Shown here: piece after piece, positions 7,701 through 14,837 of the stretch | Position numbering within the stretch: the first letter of the stretch is position 1 | Layout of the letters: every line of letters begins with the position of its first letter | Assembly: GCA_026989715.1 (NCBI GenBank) | Contig: JALSIU010000236.1 | Span: 1-15,011, forward strand | DNA: 15,011 nucleotides | From: Methylomonas sp. | GTDB taxonomy: Bacteria; Pseudomonadota; Gammaproteobacteria; Methylococcales; Methylomonadaceae | Direction of reading: 5' to 3' | Notes under the pieces: generated by a model | What the model was told of the DNA's origin: nothing | Databases searched by the model: none | The model's input: only the letters and a program-made list of their open reading frames with translations | Made by a program: the position numbers and the translations under genes

Positions 7701-9002
7701 TTATTTTAAACGATATTCTGCTGAGCGTGCATGGGCTGTTAAGCTTTCACCACGTGCTAATACCGAGGCTGTTTTGCCTAAAGTATTGGCACCTTCGGCT
7801 GAGCAGAAAATCAGGCTGGAACGTTTTTGAAAATCATAGACACCTAATGGTGATGAAAAACGTGCCGTGCCAGAGGTTGGTAATACATGGTTGGGGCCTG
7901 CACAATAGTCTCCTAATGCTTCGGCAGTATAGCGACCCATAAAAATGGCGCCGGCATTAAAGATATGCTCACAAAGACTTTCAGGGTCGGCAACGGATAG
8001 TTCTAAATGTTCAGGTGCAATGGTATTGGCTACTTCGGCCGCTTCAATTAATGACGTGACTTTAATTAAAGCACCTCGACCTGAAAGTGATGCGTTAATA
8101 ATATCGGCACGCTCCATTGTTGGGAGTAGTTTTTCAATACTGGCTGCCACAGCCTCTAAAAAGTCTGCATCATCAGATAATAAAATGGCCTGTGCATCTT
8201 CATCATGCTCCGCTTGTGAGAATAAATCCATTGCAATCCAGTCGGGATCGGTTTTGCCATCACAAATAATCAAGATTTCAGAAGGGCCGGCAATCATGTC
8301 AATCCCTACTTGGCCAAAAACGAGCTTTTTAGCAGTCGCCACATAAATATTGCCGGGACCTACAATTTTTTCGACAGCCGGAATCGTTTGTGTGCCGTAG
8401 GCTAGTGCAGCCACTGCCTGTGCACCGCCGATAGCAAAAGCACGGTCAACACCGGAAAGATAGGCGGCGGCTAGTACCAACTCATTAGTGACACCATCAG
8501 GCGTGGGGACAACCATAATTAATTCACGTACGCCTGCGACTTTAGCAGGAATGGCATTCATCAAAACAGAAGAAGGGTAGGCGGCTTTACCACCCGGTAC
8601 ATAAAGCCCCGCTCGGTCTAAAGGCGTTACCTTTTGCCCGAGCATGGTGCCATCTGCTTCCGTATATTGCCAAGATGCCATTTTTTGTTTTTCGGCATAA
8701 GCACGTACTCGGTTAGCTGCTGTTTGTAAGGCATCTGCTTTATCAGTGGGCAAATTATCCCAAGCAGATTTTAATTGTGCTTGCGAAATTTCTAACTGTG
8801 CAGCATCGTTTATCTTGCAGCGATCAAATTGATTGGTGTAGTCGATAACGGCTTGATCGCCATTTTTACGCACATTAGCAATAATCTCTAATACACGCTG
8901 ATGCATATCAGCATCTGAAGACTCTTCCCAGGCAAGCAATTGCTGGAGTTGGGCAGAAAAATGGGTATCACTGCTATTAAGGCGGGTAATATTTGCTGTC
9001 AT
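7701..9002 (-). CDS. hisD: Histidinol dehydrogenase
   Basis: A zinc enzyme that oxidises L-histidinol to L-histidine in two NAD-dependent steps, the last reactions of the pathway. At 433 residues it is normal length. Residues aligning with those established in E. coli HisD are all present: Gln263 and His266 (SQAEHDEDAQ), Glu331 and His332 (APEHLEL), Asp365 in LGDYCAGPNH, and His424 near the C-terminus. VPGGKAAYPSS (135-145) and VGPGNIYVATAKK (214-226) are NAD-binding and family signatures. It starts 4 bases after the hisG stop with only a weak purine-rich ribosome site, which suggests coupling to hisG. Confidence 0.97.
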   Translation of the reverse strand: MTANITRLNSSDTHFSAQLQQLLAWEESSDADMHQRVLEIIANVRKNGDQAVIDYTNQFDRCKINDAAQLEISQAQLKSAWDNLPTDKADALQTAANRVRAYAEKQKMASWQYTEADGTMLGQKVTPLDRAGLYVPGGKAAYPSSVLMNAIPAKVAGVRELIMVVPTPDGVTNELVLAAAYLSGVDRAFAIGGAQAVAALAYGTQTIPAVEKIVGPGNIYVATAKKLVFGQVGIDMIAGPSEILIICDGKTDPDWIAMDLFSQAEHDEDAQAILLSDDADFLEAVAASIEKLLPTMERADIINASLSGRGALIKVTSLIEAAEVANTIAPEHLELSVADPESLCEHIFNAGAIFMGRYTAEALGDYCAGPNHVLPTSGTARFSSPLGVYDFQKRSSLIFCSAEGANTLGKTASVLARGESLTAHARSAEYRLK

Positions 9003-9006
9003 AGTC

Positions 9007-9633
9007 TTATCTTTGCGCTAGGGTTTTTTCAAATTGGTCAATTAAGGGCTGAATTAACTGGTGCTTCATTTTCATGGAGGCTTTATTGACAACGAGGCGT
9101 GAACTGATGTTCATGATCAGTTCACGTGGCTCTAGGCCATTCGCGCGTAATGTATTGCCGGTATCAACCACATCTACAATGCAGTCAGCGAGGCCAACAA
9201 TAGGGGCGAGTTCCATTGCACCATAAAGCTTGATGATTTCTGCTTGAATGCCTTTGCCGGCAAAATAGCGTTCAGCTGTTTTGACATATTTCGTTGCGAC
9301 ACGTATGCGCCCTGAAATTTCCGGGGCATCAGTCGGTGCTGCCGTCATCAGTTTGCAACAGGCAATTTTTAAATCCAGTGGTTCATAGAGGTTATCTGAC
9401 TGATGTTCGATGAGGACATCTTTGCCCGCAATTCCTAAATCCGCTGCACCGTACTCAACAAAGGTAGGTACATCCGTAGCACGAATAATCACGAGTTTGA
9501 CATCATCATGATTGGTACGCAGAATGAGTTTGCGACTGGTTTTGGGATCATCAATAGGAATGATGTTGGCTTCTGCCAATAAGGGCAGTGCATCGTCATA
9601 TATTCTGCCTTTGGAAACAGCGATCGTTAGCAT
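9007..9633 (-). CDS. hisG: ATP phosphoribosyltransferase, short form
   Basis: Catalyses the committed first step of histidine synthesis, joining ATP and PRPP to give phosphoribosyl-ATP. The 208-residue length and lack of the C-terminal regulatory domain mark the short HisG(S) form, which in known organisms works as a hetero-octamer with HisZ, the subunit that senses histidine. HisZ is not in this window and should be elsewhere in the genome. Motifs include IAVSKGRI at the N-terminus, AADLGIAGKDVL (63-74) and the PRPP-binding DVVDTGNTL (154-162). It starts 16 bases after murA; AAGG in the gap is a distant ribosome site. No leader peptide or attenuator precedes the his genes here. Confidence 0.96.
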   Translation of the reverse strand: MLTIAVSKGRIYDDALPLLAEANIIPIDDPKTSRKLILRTNHDDVKLVIIRATDVPTFVEYGAADLGIAGKDVLIEHQSDNLYEPLDLKIACCKLMTAAPTDAPEISGRIRVATKYVKTAERYFAGKGIQAEIIKLYGAMELAPIVGLADCIVDVVDTGNTLRANGLEPRELIMNISSRLVVNKASMKMKHQLIQPLIDQFEKTLAQR

Positions 9634-9649
9634 GAGTATTAAAGCCTTG

Positions 9650-10915
9650 TTATCTTGGAATACGGCGAATGATTGCGCCGAGTTGAGAAAGTTTTTCTTC
9701 TATGTGGTTGTAGCCTCTATCAATATGATAAATGCGATCAACCAGTGTTTCGCCTTCGGCAACTAAACCTGCCAGCACTAAACTGGCTGAGGCGCGTAAA
9801 TCGGTTGCCATCACCGGGGCGGCAGTTAGTTTCTCCATGCCTGTGCAAATGGCAGTATTAGATTCTAGCCTGATGTGTGCGCCCATACGTTGCATTTCTT
9901 GCACATGCATAAAGCGGTTTTCAAAGACCGTTTCGGTAATGGTACTGACCCCTTCAGCAATGGCATTCATTGCAGTAAATTGCGCTTGCATATCGGTTGG
10001 AAAGGCAGGGAAGGGTGCGGTACGAATAGAGACGGCCTGAGGACGTTTGCCTTGCATATCCAGTTCAATCCAGTCCTCGCCGGTACGAATCTGTGCACCG
10101 GCTTCTTTTAGTTTTGCGAGCACGGCATCGAGTAAATTGGGCTGCACTTTTTTAAGTTTAATTTTTCCGCGAGTCATGGCCGCGGCAACTAAATAAGTGC
10201 CTGCTTCGATACGGTCAGGCAGAACATCGTAATGCAGGTTTTCTACCCCTAATCGTTCTACGCCTTCAATTTCGAGAACCGAAGTACCAATGCCAGTAAT
10301 TTTTGCTCCCATTTTATTAAGGAAATGCGCCAAATCATTGACTTCAGGTTCGCGGGCGGCATTTTCTAAAATAGTCGTGCCTTCCGCGAGTGTTGCTGCC
10401 ATCAGCAAATTTTCAGTCCCGGTTACCGTAACTTGCTCTAGTACTAAACGACAGCCTTTTAAACGGGTTGCTTTGGCATGGATATAGCCATTTTCAACAC
10501 GGATATCGGCGCCCATTTGGCTGAGGCCTTCTAAGTGTAAATTAACCGGCCTAGCCCCGATTGCACAACCGCCGGGCAAGGAGACATCGGCTTGCCCGAA
10601 ACGTGCTAGTAATGGCCCTAAAACCAGAATGGAAGAGCGCATGGTGCGTACCAATTCGTAGGGGGCTTCTAATTTGTTAATGGTATTGCTATTGACGGCA
10701 ATATTGAGTTTTTCATCAATTGACAGCTCTACGCCCATGCAACCTAATAATTCCATGGTCGTGGTAATGTCGTGTAGGTGAGGAATATTACCGACACTGA
10801 CAGAGGTGTCACTTAATAGTGTTGCCGCTAAAATGGGGAGTGCGGCATTTTTGGCACCTGAAATAGTGAGTTCGCCAGACAGTTTTTTGCCACCTGTAAT
10901 GAGTAATTTATCCAT
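9650..10915 (-). CDS. murA: UDP-N-acetylglucosamine enolpyruvyl transferase
   Basis: Transfers enolpyruvate from PEP to UDP-GlcNAc, the first committed step of peptidoglycan synthesis, in the cytoplasm. It is 421 residues against 419 in E. coli. Lys22-Asn23 in SGAKNAALP and the catalytic loop cysteine Cys117 in LPGGCAIGARPVNLH are present. The active-site cysteine is the residue targeted by fosfomycin, so the enzyme should have the sensitive-type site. PAFPTDMQAQ near residue 302 is the usual substrate-contact segment. The ATG at 10915 follows mlaB by 10 bases. In many gammaproteobacteria a small BolA-family gene, ibaG, lies between mlaB and murA; it is absent here. Confidence 0.97.
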   Translation of the reverse strand: MDKLLITGGKKLSGELTISGAKNAALPILAATLLSDTSVSVGNIPHLHDITTTMELLGCMGVELSIDEKLNIAVNSNTINKLEAPYELVRTMRSSILVLGPLLARFGQADVSLPGGCAIGARPVNLHLEGLSQMGADIRVENGYIHAKATRLKGCRLVLEQVTVTGTENLLMAATLAEGTTILENAAREPEVNDLAHFLNKMGAKITGIGTSVLEIEGVERLGVENLHYDVLPDRIEAGTYLVAAAMTRGKIKLKKVQPNLLDAVLAKLKEAGAQIRTGEDWIELDMQGKRPQAVSIRTAPFPAFPTDMQAQFTAMNAIAEGVSTITETVFENRFMHVQEMQRMGAHIRLESNTAICTGMEKLTAAPVMATDLRASASLVLAGLVAEGETLVDRIYHIDRGYNHIEEKLSQLGAIIRRIPR

Positions 10916-10925
10916 TGCGTATAGG

Positions 10926-11231
10926 TTATTTTATCGTAAATAGCTCGGTTTCTGACAGGTAACTTAAATTTGCTAATGCTGTTAATTGGCCAGGAATATT
11001 GGTAAATTGTAGCTCTGTCTGCTGTGCCCGCGCAAATTTTATCCATTCTATAAGTAAAGCGAGTCCTGCGCTATCAATTTTGCTAATCTTCTGTAGGTCA
11101 ATTGTGATGGCACTGGTCGTGCGCTGAAATTTTAAGGCATTTAGGGTCGATTTGTTAATGGTCGCAAAGCTTAATTCACCTTTTATTTGGTAATCGGACG
11201 GGGAGGTCTTGATTATTTCTAAATTTTGCAT
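10926..11231 (-). CDS. mlaB: STAS-domain protein MlaB
   Basis: Cytoplasmic accessory subunit of the MlaFEDB inner-membrane complex that moves phospholipids between the inner and outer membranes; in E. coli MlaB binds and stabilises the MlaF ATPase. The 101-residue protein is a single STAS domain. AITIDLQKISKIDSAGLALLIEW (41-63) is the signature strand and helix, with Asp53-Ser54 at the position where E. coli MlaB has Asp-Thr. It is otherwise divergent, so the assignment rests on the STAS motif plus its place between mlaD and murA. It lies 10 bases after mlaD and 10 bases before murA, with no clear ribosome site. Confidence 0.88.
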   Translation of the reverse strand: MQNLEIIKTSPSDYQIKGELSFATINKSTLNALKFQRTTSAITIDLQKISKIDSAGLALLIEWIKFARAQQTELQFTNIPGQLTALANLSYLSETELFTIK

Positions 11232-11241
11232 TGAGGAGCGC

Positions 11242-11706
11242 TTAGTCTTTTGAGGCGGATTGAAATAGAAATTGACTAATCAGTTTTTCTAAGACCAGTG
11301 CAGATTGCGTTAATTCAATGGCATCGCCTTCTTGTAAGAATTCATCTAAGCCGCCGGGGGTTAAGCCGATATATTTTTCTCCGAGTAGCCCTGCTGTTAA
11401 AATGCTGGCAGAAGTGTCACTCGGGATAGTGTTGTAGCGTGCATCAATCCGCATTTTGACTAATGCATCGTAATTTTCTGGGTCAAAACTTATCTCAGTG
11501 ACGCGACCGATGGGAACACCTGCCATTGAAACCAATGACTTTGTTTTTAAGCCGCTGACATTGTCGAAATGGGCGGTGAGTGTATAGCTATTTGTATTTT
11601 GTAACGCATTGAAATTACTTACTTGCATGGCAAGAAAGAAAAGTGCGGCCATGGCGGCACTGACAAAAAGTCCAACTGAAATTTCTAGGGCTTTATATTG
11701 CATCAT
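11242..11706 (-). CDS. mlaD: MCE-domain lipid-binding protein MlaD
   Basis: Periplasmic hexamer-forming subunit of the Mla phospholipid transporter. A single N-terminal membrane helix (about 10-28, VGLFVSAAMAALFFLAMQV) anchors an MCE domain (about 41-120) with YTLTAHFDNVSGLKTKSLVSMAGVPIGRV typical of the family. A hydrophobic helix near the C-terminus (ALVLEKLISQFLF) probably forms the central pore, as in E. coli. At 154 residues it is shorter than the E. coli protein (about 183), mainly at the C-terminus. The start overlaps the mlaE stop by one base (TAATG); a second ATG follows at once. The family's usual next gene, mlaC, is absent: mlaB begins 10 bases downstream. Confidence 0.94.
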   Translation of the reverse strand: MMQYKALEISVGLFVSAAMAALFFLAMQVSNFNALQNTNSYTLTAHFDNVSGLKTKSLVSMAGVPIGRVTEISFDPENYDALVKMRIDARYNTIPSDTSASILTAGLLGEKYIGLTPGGLDEFLQEGDAIELTQSALVLEKLISQFLFQSASKD

Positions 11707-12485
11707 TAAGAAGTACCAAACATAAGAGCGGTTAGTAAAAAGTCAAATAATAAGATGGCAAATGCTGAATTGACTACAGTCTTTGTGGTTGCACGACTGA
11801 TTCCTGCCGACGTGGGGGTGGCATCATAGCCTTCAAACAAAGCAATCCAAGTAATAATCCACGCAAAAATAATGCTTTTGATAATGCCATTGACAATATC
11901 ATCATAAAAGTCGATGGCACTTTGCATTTGTGACCAATACGCCCCGACATCAACATTTAATAGCTCCACACCGGCTATATAGCCCCCCCAGATACCGATA
12001 GCACTGAATAATGCAGCAAGTAATGGCAAAGAGATGAAGCCGGCCAAAAAGCGCGGGGCGATAATATATTTTAATGGATCGATAGCCATCATTTCCATAC
12101 CTGATAGCTGTTCAGTCGTTTTCATTAGGCCAATTTCAGCCGTTAAGGCGGAGCCTGCGCGCCCAGCAAATAATAAGGCGCTGACCACAGGGCCTAGCTC
12201 TCTGACTAAAGATGCAGCAACCATAATACCGAGTGAGGACTCGGCACCAAAGGTAGATAGCGTATAAACACCTTGTAAGCCCAGTACCATACCCACAAAT
12301 AGCCCTGAAATGGCAACGAGCCAAAAGCTTAATACGCCTACAGAGTATATTTGTCTAATCAGTAATTTGGGGCGTAACAATGGATAGCCAAGGCTATTGA
12401 TAATGGCACTCAAAAATAAAGTACTACGCCCTAGTTTGGCAAGGGATTGTAGGCTTATTTGGCCAATGGAGTGAAAAAATTTCAT
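11706..12485 (-). CDS. mlaE: Mla transporter permease MlaE
   Basis: The integral membrane subunit of the MlaFEDB ABC transporter. The 259-residue protein has an N-terminal amphipathic region, then about five hydrophobic segments, including SVGVLSFWLVAISGLFVGMVLGLQG (about 48-72), a segment near 150 and a C-terminal one ending LLFDFLLTALMFGTS. The conserved MlaE family core, LVRELGPVVSALLFAGRAGSALTAEIGLMKTTEQLSGMEMM, is intact; this region contacts the ATPase. It starts 3 bases after mlaF and shares one base with mlaD, so the three are clearly co-translated. Confidence 0.96.
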   Translation of the reverse strand: MKFFHSIGQISLQSLAKLGRSTLFLSAIINSLGYPLLRPKLLIRQIYSVGVLSFWLVAISGLFVGMVLGLQGVYTLSTFGAESSLGIMVAASLVRELGPVVSALLFAGRAGSALTAEIGLMKTTEQLSGMEMMAIDPLKYIIAPRFLAGFISLPLLAALFSAIGIWGGYIAGVELLNVDVGAYWSQMQSAIDFYDDIVNGIIKSIIFAWIITWIALFEGYDATPTSAGISRATTKTVVNSAFAILLFDFLLTALMFGTS

Positions 12486-12488
12486 TGT

Positions 12489-13274
12489 TTAGTGTGCCAA
12501 TAAATCATTTTGATAGTCCTGTGCAGGGTAATGAAAGGGCACAGGGCCATCCGGTTTGCCTTGCATGAATTGTTGCACCCAGGCAGAATCAGAGCTATAT
12601 AGCTCCTCAGGCGTGCCTTGGCCTGCAATTTTTCCCGCAGATAATAAATAAATATAATCCGCAATGGCGGCCGTCTCTTGTACATCATGCGACACGATAA
12701 TGCTGGTGAGTTGTAATGTCTGATTCAGTGTGGCAATGAGTTTTACTAATACGCCTAGAGAAATGGGATCTTGCCCGGTAAAGGGCTCATCGTACATAAT
12801 CATTTCAGGGTCTAAAGCCAGTGCTCTGGCCATTGCGACACGCCTAGCCATGCCGCCCGACAGTTCACTCGGCATTAAGTCTTTAGCACCCCTGAGGCCG
12901 ACGGCATTCAGTTTCATTAATACCAGTGTCCGTATCATAGATTCCGGTAAGGCGGTATGTTCGCGGATAGGAAAGGCGATATTGTCATACACTGACATAT
13001 CCGTTAATAATGCGCCACTTTGAAATAGCATGCCCATTTTTTGACGTAATGCATACAGGTTTTTGCGCGATAGCTGGTGTACGTTTTGCTCATTAATCAT
13101 AATGCTGCCACTATCAGGTTTTAGTTGGCCGCTGATGAGTTTTAATAGGGTGGTCTTGCCTGTCCCGCTAGGCCCCATAATGGCAGTGATTTTATGAGGC
13201 TGAATTGTAAGGGAAATATTGTTGAATATTTTATTGTCGCCGCGCGCAAAAGAGAGCTTGTTGATGGAAATCAT
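12489..13274 (-). CDS. mlaF: Mla transporter ATPase MlaF
   Basis: The cytoplasmic ABC ATPase that powers lipid transport by MlaFEDB. Walker A GPSGTGKTT (34-42), ABC signature LSGGMARRVAMARAL, Walker B MIMYDEP and the H-loop VSHD are all present. I start it at the ATG at 13274 (261 residues; E. coli MlaF is about 269), since MISINKLSFARGDNKIF begins like the family. The frame stays open to a TTG at 13325, which would add a 17-residue leader, but there is no ribosome site for either start. It is the first gene of the nine-gene mla-mur-his run, with a TATAAT element at 13351-13346 upstream. Confidence 0.95.
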   Translation of the reverse strand: MISINKLSFARGDNKIFNNISLTIQPHKITAIMGPSGTGKTTLLKLISGQLKPDSGSIMINEQNVHQLSRKNLYALRQKMGMLFQSGALLTDMSVYDNIAFPIREHTALPESMIRTLVLMKLNAVGLRGAKDLMPSELSGGMARRVAMARALALDPEMIMYDEPFTGQDPISLGVLVKLIATLNQTLQLTSIIVSHDVQETAAIADYIYLLSAGKIAGQGTPEELYSSDSAWVQQFMQGKPDGPVPFHYPAQDYQNDLLAH

Positions 13275-13345
13275 GCTAAAAATAAAATTGAATAAGTAGA
13301 GGGCATGGTGAATGTAGTGCAGCAAAAGTTTGTTTCGAATCTACC

Positions 13346-13351
13346 ATTATA
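13346..13351 (-). promoter_or_regulatory. Likely -10 element of the mla-murA-his operon
   Basis: A perfect TATAAT on the minus strand, about 70 bases before the mlaF ATG. The sequence at the -35 position is poor: CACCTT with a 17-base spacer, or TTCACC with 19. The promoter may therefore be weak or need an activator. Confidence 0.45.
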
Positions 13352-13423
13352 AAACAAGCTTTAGAGCTAAGGTGAATAGTTTTTGATAAATTGACGCGAA
13401 AGGAATTCCAATATTAATTTTAT

Positions 13424-13443
13424 TGTTTTTATTAATAAAAACA
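13424..13443. promoter_or_regulatory. 20-bp perfect palindrome, candidate operator
   Basis: TGTTTTTATTAATAAAAACA reads the same on both strands over 20 bases without a spacer. It lies in the 235-base divergent region between mlaF and the plus-strand gene at 13510, three bases before a plausible plus-strand -35 element and about 75 bases upstream of the mlaF -10 element. Because both neighbours diverge from it, a terminator role makes no sense, so a dimeric regulator site is the simplest reading. The surroundings are very AT-rich, which raises the chance of an accidental palindrome. Confidence 0.4.
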
Positions 13444-13446
13444 GGC

Positions 13447-13474
13447 TTGTAAGTGTTGTTTATTTTACTATACT
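13447..13474 (+). promoter_or_regulatory. Likely promoter of the 13510 gene
   Basis: TTGTAA (13447-13452), a 16-base spacer and TATACT (13469-13474) match the sigma-70 hexamers at 4 and 5 of 6 bases. The expected transcript start is near 13481, giving a leader of about 29 bases that includes the AAGGAAG ribosome site at 13498-13504. Confidence 0.5.
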
Positions 13475-13509
13475 ATTTATGTGTATGTTTTTAATTTAAG
13501 GAAGAATAT

Positions 13510-14817
13510 TTGAATTTTAGAACAAGCTCTCCCGTATCTTTTCAGTTGCAATTAATTGGATTTAGTGAAAATGATAAATTGACTTTTGAGTCTATTTTAT
13601 CGCTTGCCGGCAGTCGGTTAGATAGCTCTTGGCAGATAACATTGATTAAAGATGAGGCCGATTTTTTTGTGCTATCTAGCCGATTAAGAGAGGTCTTTGA
13701 ACAGGATAAGTTATTGCAAACTTTGCCGCGAGAGCGTTGTATTTTTTGTGTACTAGAGCAGACTGGTGCGGTAGCACATGAGTTATTGGTGGATAAAAAT
13801 AATATTCCTTTTTTAAGGCCGTTGACTCAATTGCTAAATAGTTTAGAGGTTGATAGTGCCATTGTTGCTGATTTTTCGCCGCAGGAAAATCATGAGCGCA
13901 TGCAAAAAATTAAGCCCCCCGCTTTAGGATTCTTTGAAAAAAATAAGCCTGATGTAGCTAATCTGTCTACTGTTAACGATAAGGGGCAAGTGAGTGCTCC
14001 AAAAGCGAGATCCTTAGGTTTTTTTGAAAAGTTTAAACAAAGTAAAAAAACGGCGAGTGAACCAGCGCGTCAAGATATGCCTAGCGCAGAACATAATTCG
14101 CCTGATTTTCTTAGTAAACCCTCATCGCAACCAGTGGTTGCAAAGGCAGTAACGCCGCGGGAAAACGAGCAAGCCACTAAACCCGCAGGGCAAGAGTCGT
14201 CCTTGTTTACATCCGTGTCATTCGCCCCTTCTGAACACCCGTTTATTCGTTTATTGCTAGAAAAAAATACTGATAAAAAGTTAGCATTTAGTTTGGATAA
14301 TGTAGCTGATTTATATATTGATTTACAAAATCAGTGTTATTACGGCACTCAAAAACTAGAAGCTTTACAGGGTTATTTTAACTGTCAAGGAGGCTTTGTC
14401 TTAAAGGAAATAGGTGAACCTCAACTACAAATGCTTGTTGCACAACAAGCGTTTAAACCACAGCCTTTAAATAATTTACTTTGGTATAGTGTGCTTTGTA
14501 GCTCACAAGGCAAATTTATAATAGGGCATCAAAGTAGTGATATTGTGCGCCTAAAACGCTGGCCTGATATTAATTTGCCAGGTTGTCGTGAATTAATCCA
14601 ATTGGCCGCTTATATGCATAGTAATTCGGCTGATTTACAGACAATTCATGTTAATACCGGATTTCCTATTGCAAAAGTCATTGATTTTTATAATGCGTGT
14701 AAAGTGATTGATTTAATTGAGTTGTGTCAGGAAAGTGATATTCATGAAAAAACTATCAGCACTGATAAACGAAAATTATATGCCAAAATAGGCAAGCGTA
14801 TAAAATCATTAAGCTAA
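13510..14817 (+). CDS. Unrecognised protein upstream of a P-loop GTPase
   Basis: I do not recognise this 435-residue soluble protein. Residues 1-120 look like a compact alpha/beta domain (FQLQLIGF, SWQITLIKDEADFFVLSS, RCIFCVLEQ as strands). Residues 121-240 are a polar, low-complexity linker with two copies of LGFFEK, at 139-144 and 169-174. Residues 241-435 form a second domain ending in a helical, very basic tail; HVNTGFPIAKVIDFYNACKVIDLIE (380-404) could be a winged-helix-like segment. No signal peptide or membrane helix is visible. TTG at 13510 is the start: AAGGAAG lies 5 bases before it, an in-frame TAA stands at 13492, and the next in-frame ATG is residue 131. Tandem stops TAATAG end it, 20 bases before the GTPase-like gene, so the two are probably one operon. 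Confidence 0.85.
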   Translation: MNFRTSSPVSFQLQLIGFSENDKLTFESILSLAGSRLDSSWQITLIKDEADFFVLSSRLREVFEQDKLLQTLPRERCIFCVLEQTGAVAHELLVDKNNIPFLRPLTQLLNSLEVDSAIVADFSPQENHERMQKIKPPALGFFEKNKPDVANLSTVNDKGQVSAPKARSLGFFEKFKQSKKTASEPARQDMPSAEHNSPDFLSKPSSQPVVAKAVTPRENEQATKPAGQESSLFTSVSFAPSEHPFIRLLLEKNTDKKLAFSLDNVADLYIDLQNQCYYGTQKLEALQGYFNCQGGFVLKEIGEPQLQMLVAQQAFKPQPLNNLLWYSVLCSSQGKFIIGHQSSDIVRLKRWPDINLPGCRELIQLAAYMHSNSADLQTIHVNTGFPIAKVIDFYNACKVIDLIELCQESDIHEKTISTDKRKLYAKIGKRIKSLS

Positions 14818-14837
14818 TAGACATTTTGAATTAAAAA

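Noticed and set aside
7945..8346. 133-codon open frame on the plus strand
   Set aside because: It lies wholly antisense to hisD, whose catalytic residues are intact, and has no recognisable motif.
13275..13325. N-terminal leader on MlaF from a TTG at 13325
   Set aside because: The added 17 residues do not look like MlaF, and the TTG has no ribosome site.
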